Shown in pieces: positions 33,033-44,361 of a stretch of 64,000 nucleotides of DNA. Each line of letters begins with the position of its first letter. Position 1 is the stretch's first letter. A program made the position numbers and the translations under genes. Origin of the DNA: Bidens hawaiensis (Eukaryota; Streptophyta; Magnoliopsida; Asterales; Asteraceae); the NCBI GenBank assembly GCA_021521415.1, contig JAIQDT010003023.1, positions 62,001-126,000 of the forward strand. The letters run 5' to 3'. A model generated the notes under the pieces. The model made no database searches and was not told where the DNA came from. It worked only from the letters and a program-made list of their open reading frames with translations.

Positions 33033-34929
33033 TGTAACACCGTGAAAATACCCCATCTAATTTTGGGCTAAAAATGCCAATTCTGAAAGTTAAAGGACTG
33101 AAAATGAAAAATTTGAGTTTTGAAACCCATCGCGCTACGCGATGGTCTCCTGATGAACTTCGTCGCGCTACGCGACAGAGCATCACACAATTCAAGAAAA
33201 AGGGGGGCGCCACGCTACACGACGGCCAACCCAACTGGTCCATCGCGCTACGCGATGACCAGGTTAAGTAAACCGGGACACGTGGCCAACCACGTGTCAA
33301 CACGTGGCAGCCTCTGGTAAATTGCGGCGTCGCGCTACGCAACGGCCTTGGGGAAAAGGCCATCGCGCTACGCGATGGTCTACAAAACTCAGCTATAAAA
33401 GGGCAGCTACGGGTTTCAGTCCCATTCATCCTAATTTCACACTCATTTCACACACTTAACCTACGGAGTCGTGCCAAGGACGTTCTGAGGTTCCGAGGGC
33501 TGTTTTCGCAATGAAATGAGGTGTCGTTACGCTGTTTAACGAGCTGCTGATCTTGTGAACGAAGCACAAGCCGAAGTGTTGCTGTTTTCTTAAGTTCTTA
33601 AGTTCCGCCTAGCCGATTAAGGTAGGATTAAGGTTAAGTTACTTTACAAGTTGCTTTAAATACATAGATATAACTTAGTTAAGGGTACAGTCGTTAAACT
33701 GTTAATATTTTCCAAGTAATATTTTATAAAGTAAAGATGTTGCTTCCAAGTGAAGTAATGTTACCAAAACTATTATTTTGACGGGCACGTAGTAACTGGA
33801 AGGGGGATATCATTAGTAGACTCTTCTTGCCTAAGGAAAGCAATTCGTATACATCCCAATCAACCGCGGGACCTATTAGCTTACCTGGAGAAGTTTACCA
33901 ACGTGATATCCTTTATTAGGGCAAAGCATGCTATTCCGAACGTCATATGTAAATCCAAAGTATTTTCATAAAACGACTATAACTATACTAAGGATTAGGT
34001 GAGACCTAAGAGTCTGCTGATCAGACCTCGAGTCTGCTGAATTGAATCAGACTTCAAGTCTGCTGATCAGATCTCGAGTTTGCTGAAACTGAAACAGACT
34101 TAAAGTCTGCTGAATAATACCAACTAGGTACTTATGCAAACCTATTATGATATATAGGTTAATAGCATACTGAAGTCAAGGAGGTTGATATTTCCAACTG
34201 ATAATATGAGGTGAACACGTTAACCTTTTACTGTCTGAACTGATTTTACTCTTGTAATAGACAGGTTGTTTATTACAAAGAGTCTGATAAATTTTTGCAT
34301 GAGATATGATCTCTAAAATCGTTATAATACAAAATAAATAATAAAAACAACTCAGACCGAATACACATGTGTCTGGATCCAAACATAAATGATAATTGGC
34401 ATACAAAACCAAGTCAGTCTTAACCAGTTCTCCATAAGGGTTACATAGCCTAGGGGAAGGTTGTCTCCGAACAGGGGCTATGTACTCGGGGAACCTTTGA
34501 ATTGTGTGTGTAGGGCAGTGGTACAAATCCCGGGAATGGACAGGCATTCCTGCTGAGTTTGTGAAACAGAAAACTATGTTTGTATTTAACGACTGTTAAA
34601 AATGTTTTATCGAGTCAACATTTCACCAGCATATAGCTGACGTGTTTTTCCCACCCTTGCAGGTAATTAGATGACAATAGATGTATACAAGGATTGGAGT
34701 CATAGAAGATCGCTCGAGATGGCTCATTTTTGAATACTATGAATCCTTGTATTATTTATATCACCGTTTTGTAAAACTGAAGCTCGGGTGTTTAATTCCC
34801 GAGTAATTTTGATAATGTAAATTAATATTTTAATATTTAAAGACTTAATGAACACGCTACTCTGATATATTTACAAAAACAGGTACCAACTGCTGGTCAT
34901 ATTCCTAGGCCCTGGATCGGGGTGTGACA
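33033..34929 (+). mobile_element. Solo LTR (~1.9 kb) inside the copia element
   Basis: Starts TGTAACACC, ends GGTGTGACA, and is flanked by a perfect 5-bp duplication GGTGA (33028-33032 and 34930-34934). No internal region is present, so it is the product of LTR-LTR recombination. A TATA box TATAAAA at 33394-33400 marks the U3/R area. Upstream of it are five to six copies of a short hairpin word (for example CATCGCGCTACGCGATGG at 33128 and 33361). The same family occurs at 54085-56262. LTR length and the TGTAACACC start would suit a chromovirus-type gypsy element, which is inference. Confidence 0.9.
33128..33378. repeat. Array of 18-nt hairpin words in the solo-LTR U3
   Basis: CATCGCG-CTA-CGCGATG at 33128-33145, 33241-33257 and 33361-33378, with variants at 33161 (GTCGCG/CGCGAC), about 33209 and 33328. 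Each can form a 6-7-bp stem with a 3-base loop. They are spaced irregularly 30-90 bp apart and end about 15 bp before the TATA box. Confidence 0.9.
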
Positions 34930-35014
34930 GGTGAGGGGATGGATCGACATGTGACCACAAAAGAGGATGAGGGGGGCTTGATAAAAAATCATAAGATGAC
35001 AGGGGTGTGGTGTT

Positions 35015-35308
35015 TTAAGTGAACGGGAATATGGTTTCGTCGAAGACGACATGCCGTGAGATAATGATTTGATTTGTTTTGAGATTTAGACATATATATC
35101 CTCGGTGATTAGAGGGGCAGCCAAGAAAGACACATGAGATGGAGCGTTGGGCTAGTTTATTAATAGTGTTTGAGGGTAGTAATTGGTAGCATAGACATCC
35201 AAAGACTCGAAGATGGTCATAAAGTGGGGAACGGTTATAGAGAAGTTGAGTGGGGTTGGAGAAGTTTAGGAGTTTGCTTGGTAGAATGTTGAGAATGTAG
35301 GTGACCAT
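35015..35308 (-). pseudogene. Copia integrase C-terminal fragment
   Basis: Contains 'LRVFGCLCY', 'SISCVFLGCPSNHRGYICLN' and 'ISRHVVFDETIFPF', the conserved block that follows the integrase core in copia polyproteins. It is shifted in frame relative to the upstream integrase fragment. Confidence 0.88.
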
Positions 35309-36426
35309 GTCAAGTGCATAATGCCATAAGTGGGAGGAAGAGAGGCGTGGGCTAGAAGTGTACGGATGCTATTATTTATCGCGCAAATTTTGCGTTCCGC
35401 TTTGCCATTTTGGGATGACGTACGTGGACATGAGAGGCGAAATAGCATGTCGTTAGCAGCACAAAATTGTTGAAATGAGTTATTAATGTATTCCGTACCG
35501 TTATCACATTGTAAGGTTTTAATTTTACGCTCGAATTGTGTTTCAATCAGTTTGTAAAATGTGCAAAAAACTGAGTAAACTTGAGATTTCCTAGCCAATG
35601 GGTACCTCCATAAAAAAATTGTGCGATCATCCAAGAATAATATATAGTATCGATGACCGCCGCTACTCAAAACGGGCGACATCCACAGCTCGCTATGAAT
35701 AATATCAAAAGGAAAAGATGTATAAGTATTAGATTCAACAAATGGTAAACAAGTACTTTTTCCAAACACATAAGAAGAACAAATAGCTTTATTCAAAGTC
35801 TCATAATTAATAGAACTAGAACGTTTAAGTGAACATAATAAATTTTGGCCTGGGTGACCAAGACGGTGGTGCCAAAGTTCTTGAGAGATAGCAGCAAAAG
35901 TGGATGGTGATTTCATCCTGAAAATGAGGGATGGCATAAGTGGGTAAAGATCACCGCTACTATTGCACCGGAGGATAGGGATTCGAGTCTTGTAATCTTT
36001 TACAAGAAAACCAAATGGGTCAAATTCTATAGAAAACCAAATGTCGGTTACAAGCTGACGAACGGAGATAAGGTTTTTGATCAATTTTGGTGCATAAAGT
36101 ACATTGCTTAGTTTAAGTGGGGGAAATGGTGAGGGGAGGGTTTGGTGGCCATACCCGGTTACTGGGATAGTTGTGCCATTGCCAACGATTATATTTTGTA
36201 AAATGCTATTATTAAAAAAAGATTGGAATTTACCCGGGTTATTAGTCGTATGACTGGTCGCGCCGCTATCCATATACCACGAGGTCTCGGGCGGGTGCGG
36301 AGACATCGTGTATAATGCTTGTTCAGTATATGTTGGCGCGCATGCAACATGAGTAGCTTGGTTAGGCCGTGGACCGAGAATGCCGTTTCTCATAGAACAA
36401 GCTGATTTATCCAAGAGATGGAACAA
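35266..36426 (-). pseudogene. Copia protease-integrase fragment
   Basis: Residues about 48-60 'WYMDSGATSHTT' hold the aspartic-protease motif DSG. 'LWHHRLGHPG' is the pre-integrase motif. 'DIIHSELW', 'LQCDNGTEYINNSF' and 'SQNGKAERK' supply the D, D and E of the integrase core. The HHCC finger is degraded: 'CSSYVFGKS' where CxxC is expected. No intact gag was found upstream before the 5' LTR (about 110 bp remain), so gag is deleted. Confidence 0.9.
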
Positions 36427-36538
36427 TAAGGAATATTAAGAACAGTGATGGAGATTATGGAGGATTAATGGGTGGAAGAGCCAAGAGGCAGCCGGAAGAA
36501 GGACGGTTTCTAGGGTTGAGCCTGGACTTGTAACACCA

Positions 36539-36675
36539 TGTAAGAATGTCACAATCGTTGCTCCTTTCATTACAATCAGTGTTTATAAATAATTACATAA
36601 TACTTTTGGTAAGGATTGTCTCATAACTATATAATAATCTATACATAAATAATGATATTGTTTCTGTTCCTATTA
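36539..36675 (-). repeat. 5' LTR of the copia element
   Basis: 137 bp matching 31053-31189. Confidence 0.85.
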
Positions 36676-36745
36676 ATAACATATAATCTTAAAAATATAT
36701 ATAAATAATAACTTACATGTTGAATTTTGAATTTCTTATAAGTTT

Positions 36746-36930
36746 TAGGGATGGTTTGGTAGCCTATCAATGATTCCATTAAAAAACTACCTTTGAATCA
36801 GTCAACCTTAAAGGGCGTTTGGCAATATTGTGCTGCATCGATAAGAAGTCTGACCGATTAAGAGGTATCATCTGAATTATTCAGCGTGTTTCTGAAACTT
36901 AACCATTAAGAGGTTACCAAACAACCCCTA
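36746..36930. mobile_element. MITE (~185 bp)
   Basis: Inverted ends 'TAGGGATGGTTTGGTAGCCT' and, from the right, 'TAGGGGTTGTTTGGTAACCT'. Flanked by TTA/TAA-type bases. A second inverted pair, 'AAAGGGCGTTTGGCAA' at about 36812 and its complement at about 47764-47784, suggests another MITE that now spans the inserted 37.1-47.7 kb element. Confidence 0.7.
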
Positions 36931-37094
36931 ACTGTTTGGTTCACCAAAATGACACATCTAACTAAATCAATTAACAAGCCTCTTAACCATTAAGCTTCAA
37001 ATGATGTTGAATGAGAATGTTATCCCTATGTCCCTTCTCATGTGTTCATAGCCCTTAGTTTGCCACTCATGTGCCACATCCTTAATGTTGGGTT

Positions 37095-37391
37095 TGTGAA
37101 GGCTTAGAGATCTTGGGCCCGGTATTGGCCTATATTAGGTTTCTTGTGGCCCAAGCTGAAAACTCTAATTTATTCTCTCTATATATATATCGTTGTCATG
37201 TAATTGTAACCTTTTGTCTGAGCTTAATAAAATAAACCTAGTTGCAGCCCGTGGATGTATCCCCCCCCCCGACTGGGTCCGAACCACGTTAAAGTTCTTG
37301 CGTCATTTATTATCTTCTGTTACTGCGTGTTTAATCGTTTGTGCTCGTTTGTGTGTTGTTTCGCTTTTGCATCACCACTTTGATCTTAACA
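37095..37391 (+). repeat. 5' LTR of the non-coding LTR element
   Basis: 297 bp. Its first ~200 bp match 47544-47733, including 'ttgtggcccaagctg' and 'ccttttgtctgagcttaat'. A run of ten C lies at 37261. Confidence 0.85.
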
Positions 37392-37393
37392 AA

Positions 37394-37405
37394 TGGTATT
37401 AGAGC
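37394..37405 (+). promoter_or_regulatory. Primer-binding site (Met-type)
   Basis: TGGTATTAGAGC differs by one base from the common plant primer site TGGTATCAGAGC and begins two bases after the LTR, which fixes the plus orientation. Confidence 0.85.
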
Positions 37406-38240
37406 TTTGGCTTGTTGAACACACGGTTTTGCACTGAGACGATTCGTAGAGGTTTGCTTATCCCATTCGCTCGTCTGAAAATTGGAAGATTCTAATCAAA
37501 GGTTGGTTTCGTCGGTTGTGTTTGCCGACTGGATTACTAGAAAAATCCATAGGGATCGTTGCTAGGGGCTGTTTGAGGTTAAAGATCGAGGTCGGTTAAG
37601 GTTTGGTTCCCTGATGCCGGCACATGCTTCCTTTTTCACGGTGTTTGCGGCTAAAGAAAACAAAGGTTATTTCTTTTTTTCTTAGCTTGTGCAATTCTGT
37701 AGATTTAATAACATTGGAATCTGTGCGAACAAGTAGTAGGAAAAAAAAGGTGTTTTTTTGTTGTCTATGGTTATTCAATGCATCAAGGAAATAGGAAAGA
37801 ATTAAAATAATAATAAGAATTTTTTAATTCTTATGGGATGACATGGTCTTCGATCAAGTTCAAGTTAGTCGTGGTGGGTGGTTTGAGACGCAAGTACCGG
37901 GTTAAAACTCTTCGAAGCAGTCAATTAGGTTTTGGTTATAAACTTTTGGAATACGACATGGTCTAAGGTTAGGGTTCTTAATTCTGAGTTCAGGTTTGAT
38001 TGCTAATTATCAACCGTGTTTTGGGGAATCTTGTTTTGTGAAGAACAAATGTTTTGGGTCAGATTTTTCCGTGGAAAATCAGTCAGAGGTAACTGTTTAT
38101 GGTTAATTTTTAGTTTCTGAGTTATCTATTATCGTCGGAACCGATCGGTTGTTTTGAAAGTGTTCAGTAGAAACCGTCAAGTTCAGGCCCGCGCCATTGT
38201 TATTTCTATTCAGTGTTTTCGATTTGTTTCTGTTTGTTAT

Positions 38241-39866
38241 TGATGTGCTAAAAGTAGTTATATAAAAACACGCTAATCTAGACACTAAGTAATAAATTCT
38301 AGACTCTTAAACTAAACTATTAACCGGCAAGTGAACCGATCGACTCTAGTACAGCTAAGTAAGTCCGGATATCGAACCCACGATACTCTTTTTGCGTTTA
38401 TTAGCTAATTAAACTCCACTACAGACACAACTTATTTATTTATTATTTGTTTTTTTTTTTGGGGGGGGGGGGAGGTTTACTAATGAACTAATTTTAAACT
38501 AATTTAAATTAAATAAGAAAACTAAAGACGACTAAACTTAGAACTTGGACTTTATTCGGATGATGACAAACAACCACCTAGGCTAGAATCCCCTAAGTTT
38601 CAATTATCAATTAACCGGGAGAATATTTAGTTATCGAACTGGGATCGTAAAATAGACGCTTAAGAGAAAACCCGAACAGTACCCCTGACCCTTCCCAAGA
38701 GACACCTATGGGTTCCCAATAAGTTTTAACGCACACCAGGATTAAAAATCAAGTTTTCTTACGGTCACCTAATTAATTACAAACTAGTTGCTTTATACGA
38801 AATCCTATCTTACAGCGTGGAAATCAAAGGCAGTCTAATATATTCAATTAACTCGATAGACAAAGTTAATCAATCAAAACCTAGACGGACTCCTTATGAA
38901 GAACTAAATCTAGCAATCCTGATTGACAAAGACCTATCAATAACCTAGCACTTTACATCTATTTAGGTTAGCAGCACACTTAGGTTTCTTTAATTAAATA
39001 ATATTATTCCTATGTTCTTATTCGAAATCAATCATAAAATAGTCAAAAACACAAAGTAAATGACCTAATAGAAACCTATCATAATGATAAACAATAATCA
39101 AGGCAACTATGGAATAATAAAACTCAACAAATAACCCTAAGCATACATATGCATCAATTTAATATAATTAAACCTTTTCCTAGTTCATAAAACCATCACG
39201 ATAAATAAATCCCAAGTCAAAATCAAACATCAACAAAGGTTCATCATAAGCCTAGGCAGTCTATAAAGTTTAGCCTAGCATGGTAAAATCAAACAAAACA
39301 ATACTAACGGAATTCATAGTGGAAAACAAAATAAACGAAAGATTAAAGGCGATAAAACCCGTGGCATTCGTTCTTATCGATATGCACACCACCGTATGAT
39401 TCCAAGCCTTCAAAACCTCCAAAAGATCATTTCTAAGGCTCCCAAATTCTTCATGTCCGGCTAGGGTATTCAGGTTATGTTTAAGGTTGAGTTTAGGGGT
39501 GTTTAAATAGGAAAATACAAGGCCCGAACCCAAAATTCGTTGGAACATTTTGGACCCCCCAAGCGCCATGCGGCAGGCTTGGGCTCCCTGGTCGCGCGGC
39601 GCTCCGGCTAAATGAGGGGGGGGGGGTGGCTTGGTCCGGTCCGGTTCACTCCTGGTTCGGTCCGGTTCGTTTCCTGATGCTCCGGTTCGCTGGTTTAGCT
39701 CATTTTTTTTTATCTTTTTTCGCCCTCTTTAACCATGAACAAGTCCCTGGACCTACATTTATTCAAATATGTTAGTAGTATACAAATCCTAACAAAAACC
39801 GAACATAAACTAATAAAATATTAAATAAAATGTACACGAGAATTATGTATATTAAGCATTATATCA
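38241..39866 (-). repeat. 3' LTR of the Athila element
   Basis: 1626 bp, clearly homologous to 44362-45991 with scattered substitutions and differing poly-G lengths (12 G at 38461, 11 G at 39616). Confidence 0.92.
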
Positions 39867-39881
39867 AATATCCCCACACTT
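39867..39881 (-). promoter_or_regulatory. Polypurine tract of the Athila element
   Basis: Minus strand AAGTGTGGGGATATT directly before the LTR start TGATATAAT. About 10 bases further inside lies a small hairpin, CTTTTTC-GTCCCT-GAAAAAG, relevant to the palindrome at 58 kb. Confidence 0.85.
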
Positions 39882-40495
39882 ATCTCTTTTTCGTCCCTGA
39901 AAAAGTCTCACTGCTATGGAGAAACACGGTCTTAAAAAAATATAGGTTATCTTAATTAATTTCAGAGAACACAAAAACCGCGATTGCCGATATTGTTGTC
40001 CACTTAAACTCAACCGCTGACAGATCAGACCTTTAATCATGTTTAACATTAAGTTCAAGTTAACACTCAGTCTAAGGGTCTTACACTTAGAATCACATAT
40101 CCACCTAATTTTTTTCCGGAATGTCAAAGCAAAGAGAAAACTAAAAAAGATTTATTCTACCAGTGCACCCTAAAAACTTGTAACTATTAAAATTTAACTT
40201 CATAAATAAATACTTGAATTATTTGAGCAATTTAATATTTAAACATAATTTAGACCTCACCCATGGATGTTCTCAGCGTGGTTGCTAGCCCAGTAAGAAG
40301 CATGTAAGCTGTTGGTCATTATACATGAACGTTCTTTTAATCCTCACCCAGAGGCCTATCAGTCAAGCTACCAACTCGAAAAAAAACACATAGGTTGTTG
40401 GATTTTATTTATTATTTTTATCGATCCTCATCCATAGATGTCATCTCCAAGTCACTATCCTAGAGGGAGACACATTAAATTATTGGATCATTTCA

Positions 40496-40498
<3 letters not shown>

Positions 40499-40582
<84 letters not shown>

Positions 40583-40590
40583 GTATACTT
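40499..40590. repeat. (TA)n then GTAT microsatellite
   Basis: About 60 bp of uninterrupted TA followed by TATG/GTAT units, inside the Athila element's non-coding part. Confidence 0.95.
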
Positions 40591-41558
40591 ATATGCTCAT
40601 TACTTATGTAGATGAAATCAAATTTTAAGATTTACAAGGTTTTAACCTACGCTGGTGCTTATTCATTACTTTAGACGTTTCAGTTTTTCTGTTTTCCTAA
40701 GATGAGAACCCACAAGACATAATGATTTAATTATAGGTATATTTATTACATTCTCAAAAGCCTTTCACTATCAGCTGGGCCTACCGACACATCCCAAATT
40801 AAGTGCTTTCTTGTTTTTATTATATCTTATTATTAGTAGTTTGAAAAACCGATCCCCGATAAGTATCCTCATCACCCATTTATATGCAAAAAGAAACAAA
40901 ATCAAGGGACATTTTCCATTTTTTTTTAAATTAACTACGACTCAAATGTACTATCCCCACACTTAAATTTTGCATTGTCCTCAATGCAAGGATAAGGATT
41001 AAAAATAAAAAGAAATTTGAAACACAAAAAACTAAAAATCTAAAAATGAAAAACAAAAATAAACAAGCTAGATAATGGAAAAGACTTAGTTAGTAATATG
41101 CGCATGAAATATGACGCCAAAGTCTTCTTCCATGACTGCCCTCCAACTCCGAACATGCGCATCAAACAGTATCTCCTTCTCTTACTCACGAACGGAAGCG
41201 GCAAACACATCAAATAATATCTAAAACATATCTTATCAACTTGATAGATGTTAAAACATTCAAAGTATTTTACCAGACCGACCAACCTAACCAATGCATA
41301 AAACATGAATAACAGCAGCAAATAAGAAAAAGTATATAGGCCGGCTGCTCCATCCCCACACTTGAATTTTGCATTATACTTCATGGGGATCTCTTATAGC
41401 TCAAATACCTGCAAAAACTTAAAAGAAAAAACAAAGAAGAATTACAAAAAACTACGTTAGTGACACGACAAGAATAAAAAATAACTATAGGACAAATATA
41501 CAAACTCTACACTTGAGTTCTTACTCAAGACACTCTCCTATGTGAACTACTCAACTGT

Positions 41559-42631
41559 CTAAGTTGAGGTTCCTCCACCACGGTCAAACTCCATGGTCCT
41601 CCAAGAAACTGCATCACGATACGACCACTCACCAATCTCATATCTAACTCCTCCAAACTCCACAAACTTTCGCTTTCCACCACCTCTTTCTCTATCCAAC
41701 TCCATCGCCTCTCGAGAACTCGCGACCTCTCTCTCTTCCTCCATACAAACTCTGACGAGACGGGGGTGCTCAAGACGTGGATCCATGCTGGGAATAAAAT
41801 ACTCAATCGCATAAACGGGATGACATGGATCAATGAGACCGTCTTGACCACTCGGGTGTCTCATGGATTTAGCAACATAGGTGACACTATCGTCGCTAGC
41901 TCTAAGAGTGATCTTACCATCAAAAACATCAACAAGTCCCCTAGCAGTACGCAAGAATGGACGACCTAAAATAATAGGAACTCTCTCATCGGCCTCCATA
42001 TCTAAAACCACAAAATCTACGAGGAAAACCAAATTATCGACTTTCACGAGCAAGTTTTCTATGTTCCCCCTAGGGTACTTTACTAAATGGTCATCTAAAG
42101 AAAATGACATACGAGTGGGGTGAGTTATCCTAGGCCTAGCTTCTCAAACAACGAATATGGCCTTAAGTTTATGCTAGCTCCTAGGTCTGCTAACACTTGA
42201 CACGAGGTATCCCTACCGAACAAACATGGAATAGTGAAAATACTGGGATCGGGTAACTTCTTGGGTACCTTATTGAGAACTACTATCGAACACTCTTCGT
42301 TCAGTGGAACAGTCGAAAGCTCCTCCAGACTTTCCTTTCGTTTAAGAAGATCTTTCAAAAACTTGGCATATTTCGGCATATGCTGGAGAGCCTCGATAAA
42401 TGGAAGATTAATCCTAAGCTGCATAAACATATCTAAGAAGTTCCCGTATTCTCTAGTAAATTTCTGATTCTTAAGACGGGCTGGATACGGGACACGAGCA
42501 TGATCTATAAGCGGTGAAGGCCTAATATCTCTCGGTTTCTTCTCTTCACTCCCTCTAACTATGGGTTCACTGGTTGGTGCGGTACTTTCTAGGCCTAGCC
42601 TAGGTTGCACCCTCCCAAGAGTCTCCATCAC
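41559..42631 (-). pseudogene. Athila protease region
   Basis: Two consecutive open stretches (42631-42125 and 42110-41559), separated by a stop near 42125. The first has 'PYPARLKNQKF', 'ALQHMPKYAKFLKDLL' and the protease active site 'VLADLGASINL', where Athila elements have DLG in place of DTG/DSG. The second has 'KYPRGNIENLLVKVD' and 'PIILGRPFLRTARGLVDV', the flap part of the same protease. Gag is separated from it by a stop at 42754. No RT follows; the frame ends at 41559 in unrelated sequence. Confidence 0.85.
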
Positions 42632-42753
42632 TATCTCCTCATCAACTAACTCATCTCTCTCCTCTACCTCAATCTCTCTCTCCGGATTTAAAACCCTACC
42701 ACTACGAGTAGAACTGGCATTTAACCGAGCTACCGGATTTTGCTGAGTAGAAC

Positions 42754-44163
42754 CTAAAAACTGTCCCGGGGTCTCTCATCCATTCGTTGAACAATATCGC
42801 CAATGGACCTTTGCATGTCGAGTAGAGCCGATTGTTGATTTTTAAAAAGCAGGTCATGATCGGCAAGGTTCTTTTGAGTAACTTGATCTATAGTAAGGAT
42901 TTGATGCATCATCTCGTCCAACTTCTTACTAAGATCTGGCCCATTATTCGAACTTTGACTATTTTGATTCCCACTAAACGACTGATCTTGCCCCCGGTTA
43001 AGATTTGAATTTGATTGGAAACTAGGGGGTACCGAAGAACACAAATTAGATTTATGGTTATTATTTTTATAGTTTTTCCAGTTTGAATTATTATTACCAA
43101 TTAATGCATTAGGAACCCTACTCTGCTCTCCTATGAACTCTACCTGCTCCCGACTCATCAGTGGACAGTCTAAAGTCCCATGTTCTCCTCTACACAACTC
43201 ACACTTATCTATCTTGGCCTTAAGTTTTTTAATCTCACTGGCTAGACTCTCTAAGGCAGCAACCACACTAGTATCCAGATTAACCTGGTGCACAACTCGG
43301 ACGGATGAGGGTGTACTAGTGATAGGATTTGAATTTCCGTTACGTGGCTTTTTAGTAAACTCAGATTGGGCAAAACTCTCAAATAATTCATTAAACTCAA
43401 CTACATTTTTCTTATCCATTAAGTTACCACCAGCAGTAGTGTCGAAACGCGCTTGAGTCTCATATGTCAGCCCATTGTAAAACTTCTCAACAAGAGCCCA
43501 TGGAGTAAGACCATGCTATGAACAACGGGCCAGTAAACTCTGAAAACGCTCCCAAGCTTGATAATACGGCTCATCCGGCTCCATGTGGAAAGAGTGGATC
43601 TGATCACGAAGGCGAGAAGCTTTTGCAGGCGGGAAGTATTTCTTCAAGAAAGCGATATGCAGTGCCTCCCAAGTAGTGAATGCTCCATCAGGTTGCGAAT
43701 TGAGCCAAGTGACGGCATGACCTGTAAGTAAGAACAAATGGAGAAAAATGGCATCTTTATTAGCACCTTGCAAATTGAACGTTTTGAACATACGGGTAAG
43801 ACGGTTGATGTGTGCTGATGCGTCTTGATCGTCACGGCCATGGAATAGATTACTTTGGGTTAGATTGGCTATGACATAAAATGGAATCTGCCAGGAATTA
43901 GCATTATTGATTACGGGGGTGATGATGGGCGAGTGGTCTCCGGTGAAACCCTGGAAGGCTTGTTGGTAAACAGTTCGGTTGTCGGCCATTTGAATATCGG
44001 GAATGGTTCTGGGACTCGACGGCGGTGAACTGTGTGGTGATGACTTCGGTGGAGAATCTATGGTGATCGGTGATGATGAACTGGCTTCTGACTTTAATGG
44101 AGGTGGTCCTTGCGAACGAAGATGTGGCATAAACCTGAGAAGCGCACAAGACCAAATCAACAA
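42754..44163 (-). pseudogene. Athila gag with one nonsense codon
   Basis: The frame is open from 44163 to 42754 except for the TAG at about 43513-43515 ('LLARCS' then stop, where the related copy at 62.2 kb reads through). Gag-domain blocks: 'NLFHGRDDQDASAHINRLTR', 'HLFLLTGHAVTWLNSQPDGA', 'FLKKYFPPAKASRLRDQI', 'EPDEPYYQAWERF'. A CCHC-like knuckle 'CELCRGEHGTLDC' lies in the C-terminal half, followed by an Asn/Ser-rich linker. It forms particles in intact relatives. Confidence 0.88.
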
Positions 44164-44334
44164 ACTCTATGTAAATATGAAAATAAAAACTAAGAATAAA
44201 TAAAATAAACTAGACTTAAAATTAAACTAAAATTAATTAAACTCCTACGACTCAAAGACAAAACAAAACATAACAAAACAAGTAACACGTATGTAGCAGA
44301 TAAATCTAATCAAAGCTAATAACGCAATCGCCAA

Positions 44335-44355
44335 GAGTCCCTTGCAACGGCGCCA
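44335..44355 (-). promoter_or_regulatory. Primer-binding site of the Athila element
   Basis: Minus strand TGGCGCCGTTGCAAGGGACT lies six bases inside the 5' LTR. The first 12 bases match the tRNA-Asp-type site usual in Athila. Confidence 0.85.
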
Positions 44356-44361
44356 AAAACC

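Larger units (their letters stand above)
31053..36675 (-). mobile_element. Decayed Ty1/copia retrotransposon, split by a solo LTR
   Basis: Short LTRs of 137 bp (31053-31189 and 36539-36675) enclose minus-strand protease, integrase, reverse transcriptase and RNase H in copia order. The LTRs share 'TGTAAGAATGTCACAAT' at the left edge and end CCTATTA; on the minus strand the start is TA rather than TG. Flanks ATAAT and ATAAC give only a 4/5 duplication. Next to the right LTR 'TGGTGTTACAAG' may be the primer site; next to the left LTR the minus strand reads CTGCGGGGGTA, a purine-rich tract. A 1.9-kb solo LTR (33033-34929) lies between integrase and RT. The short LTRs suggest an Ale-like lineage (inference). 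Confidence 0.88.
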
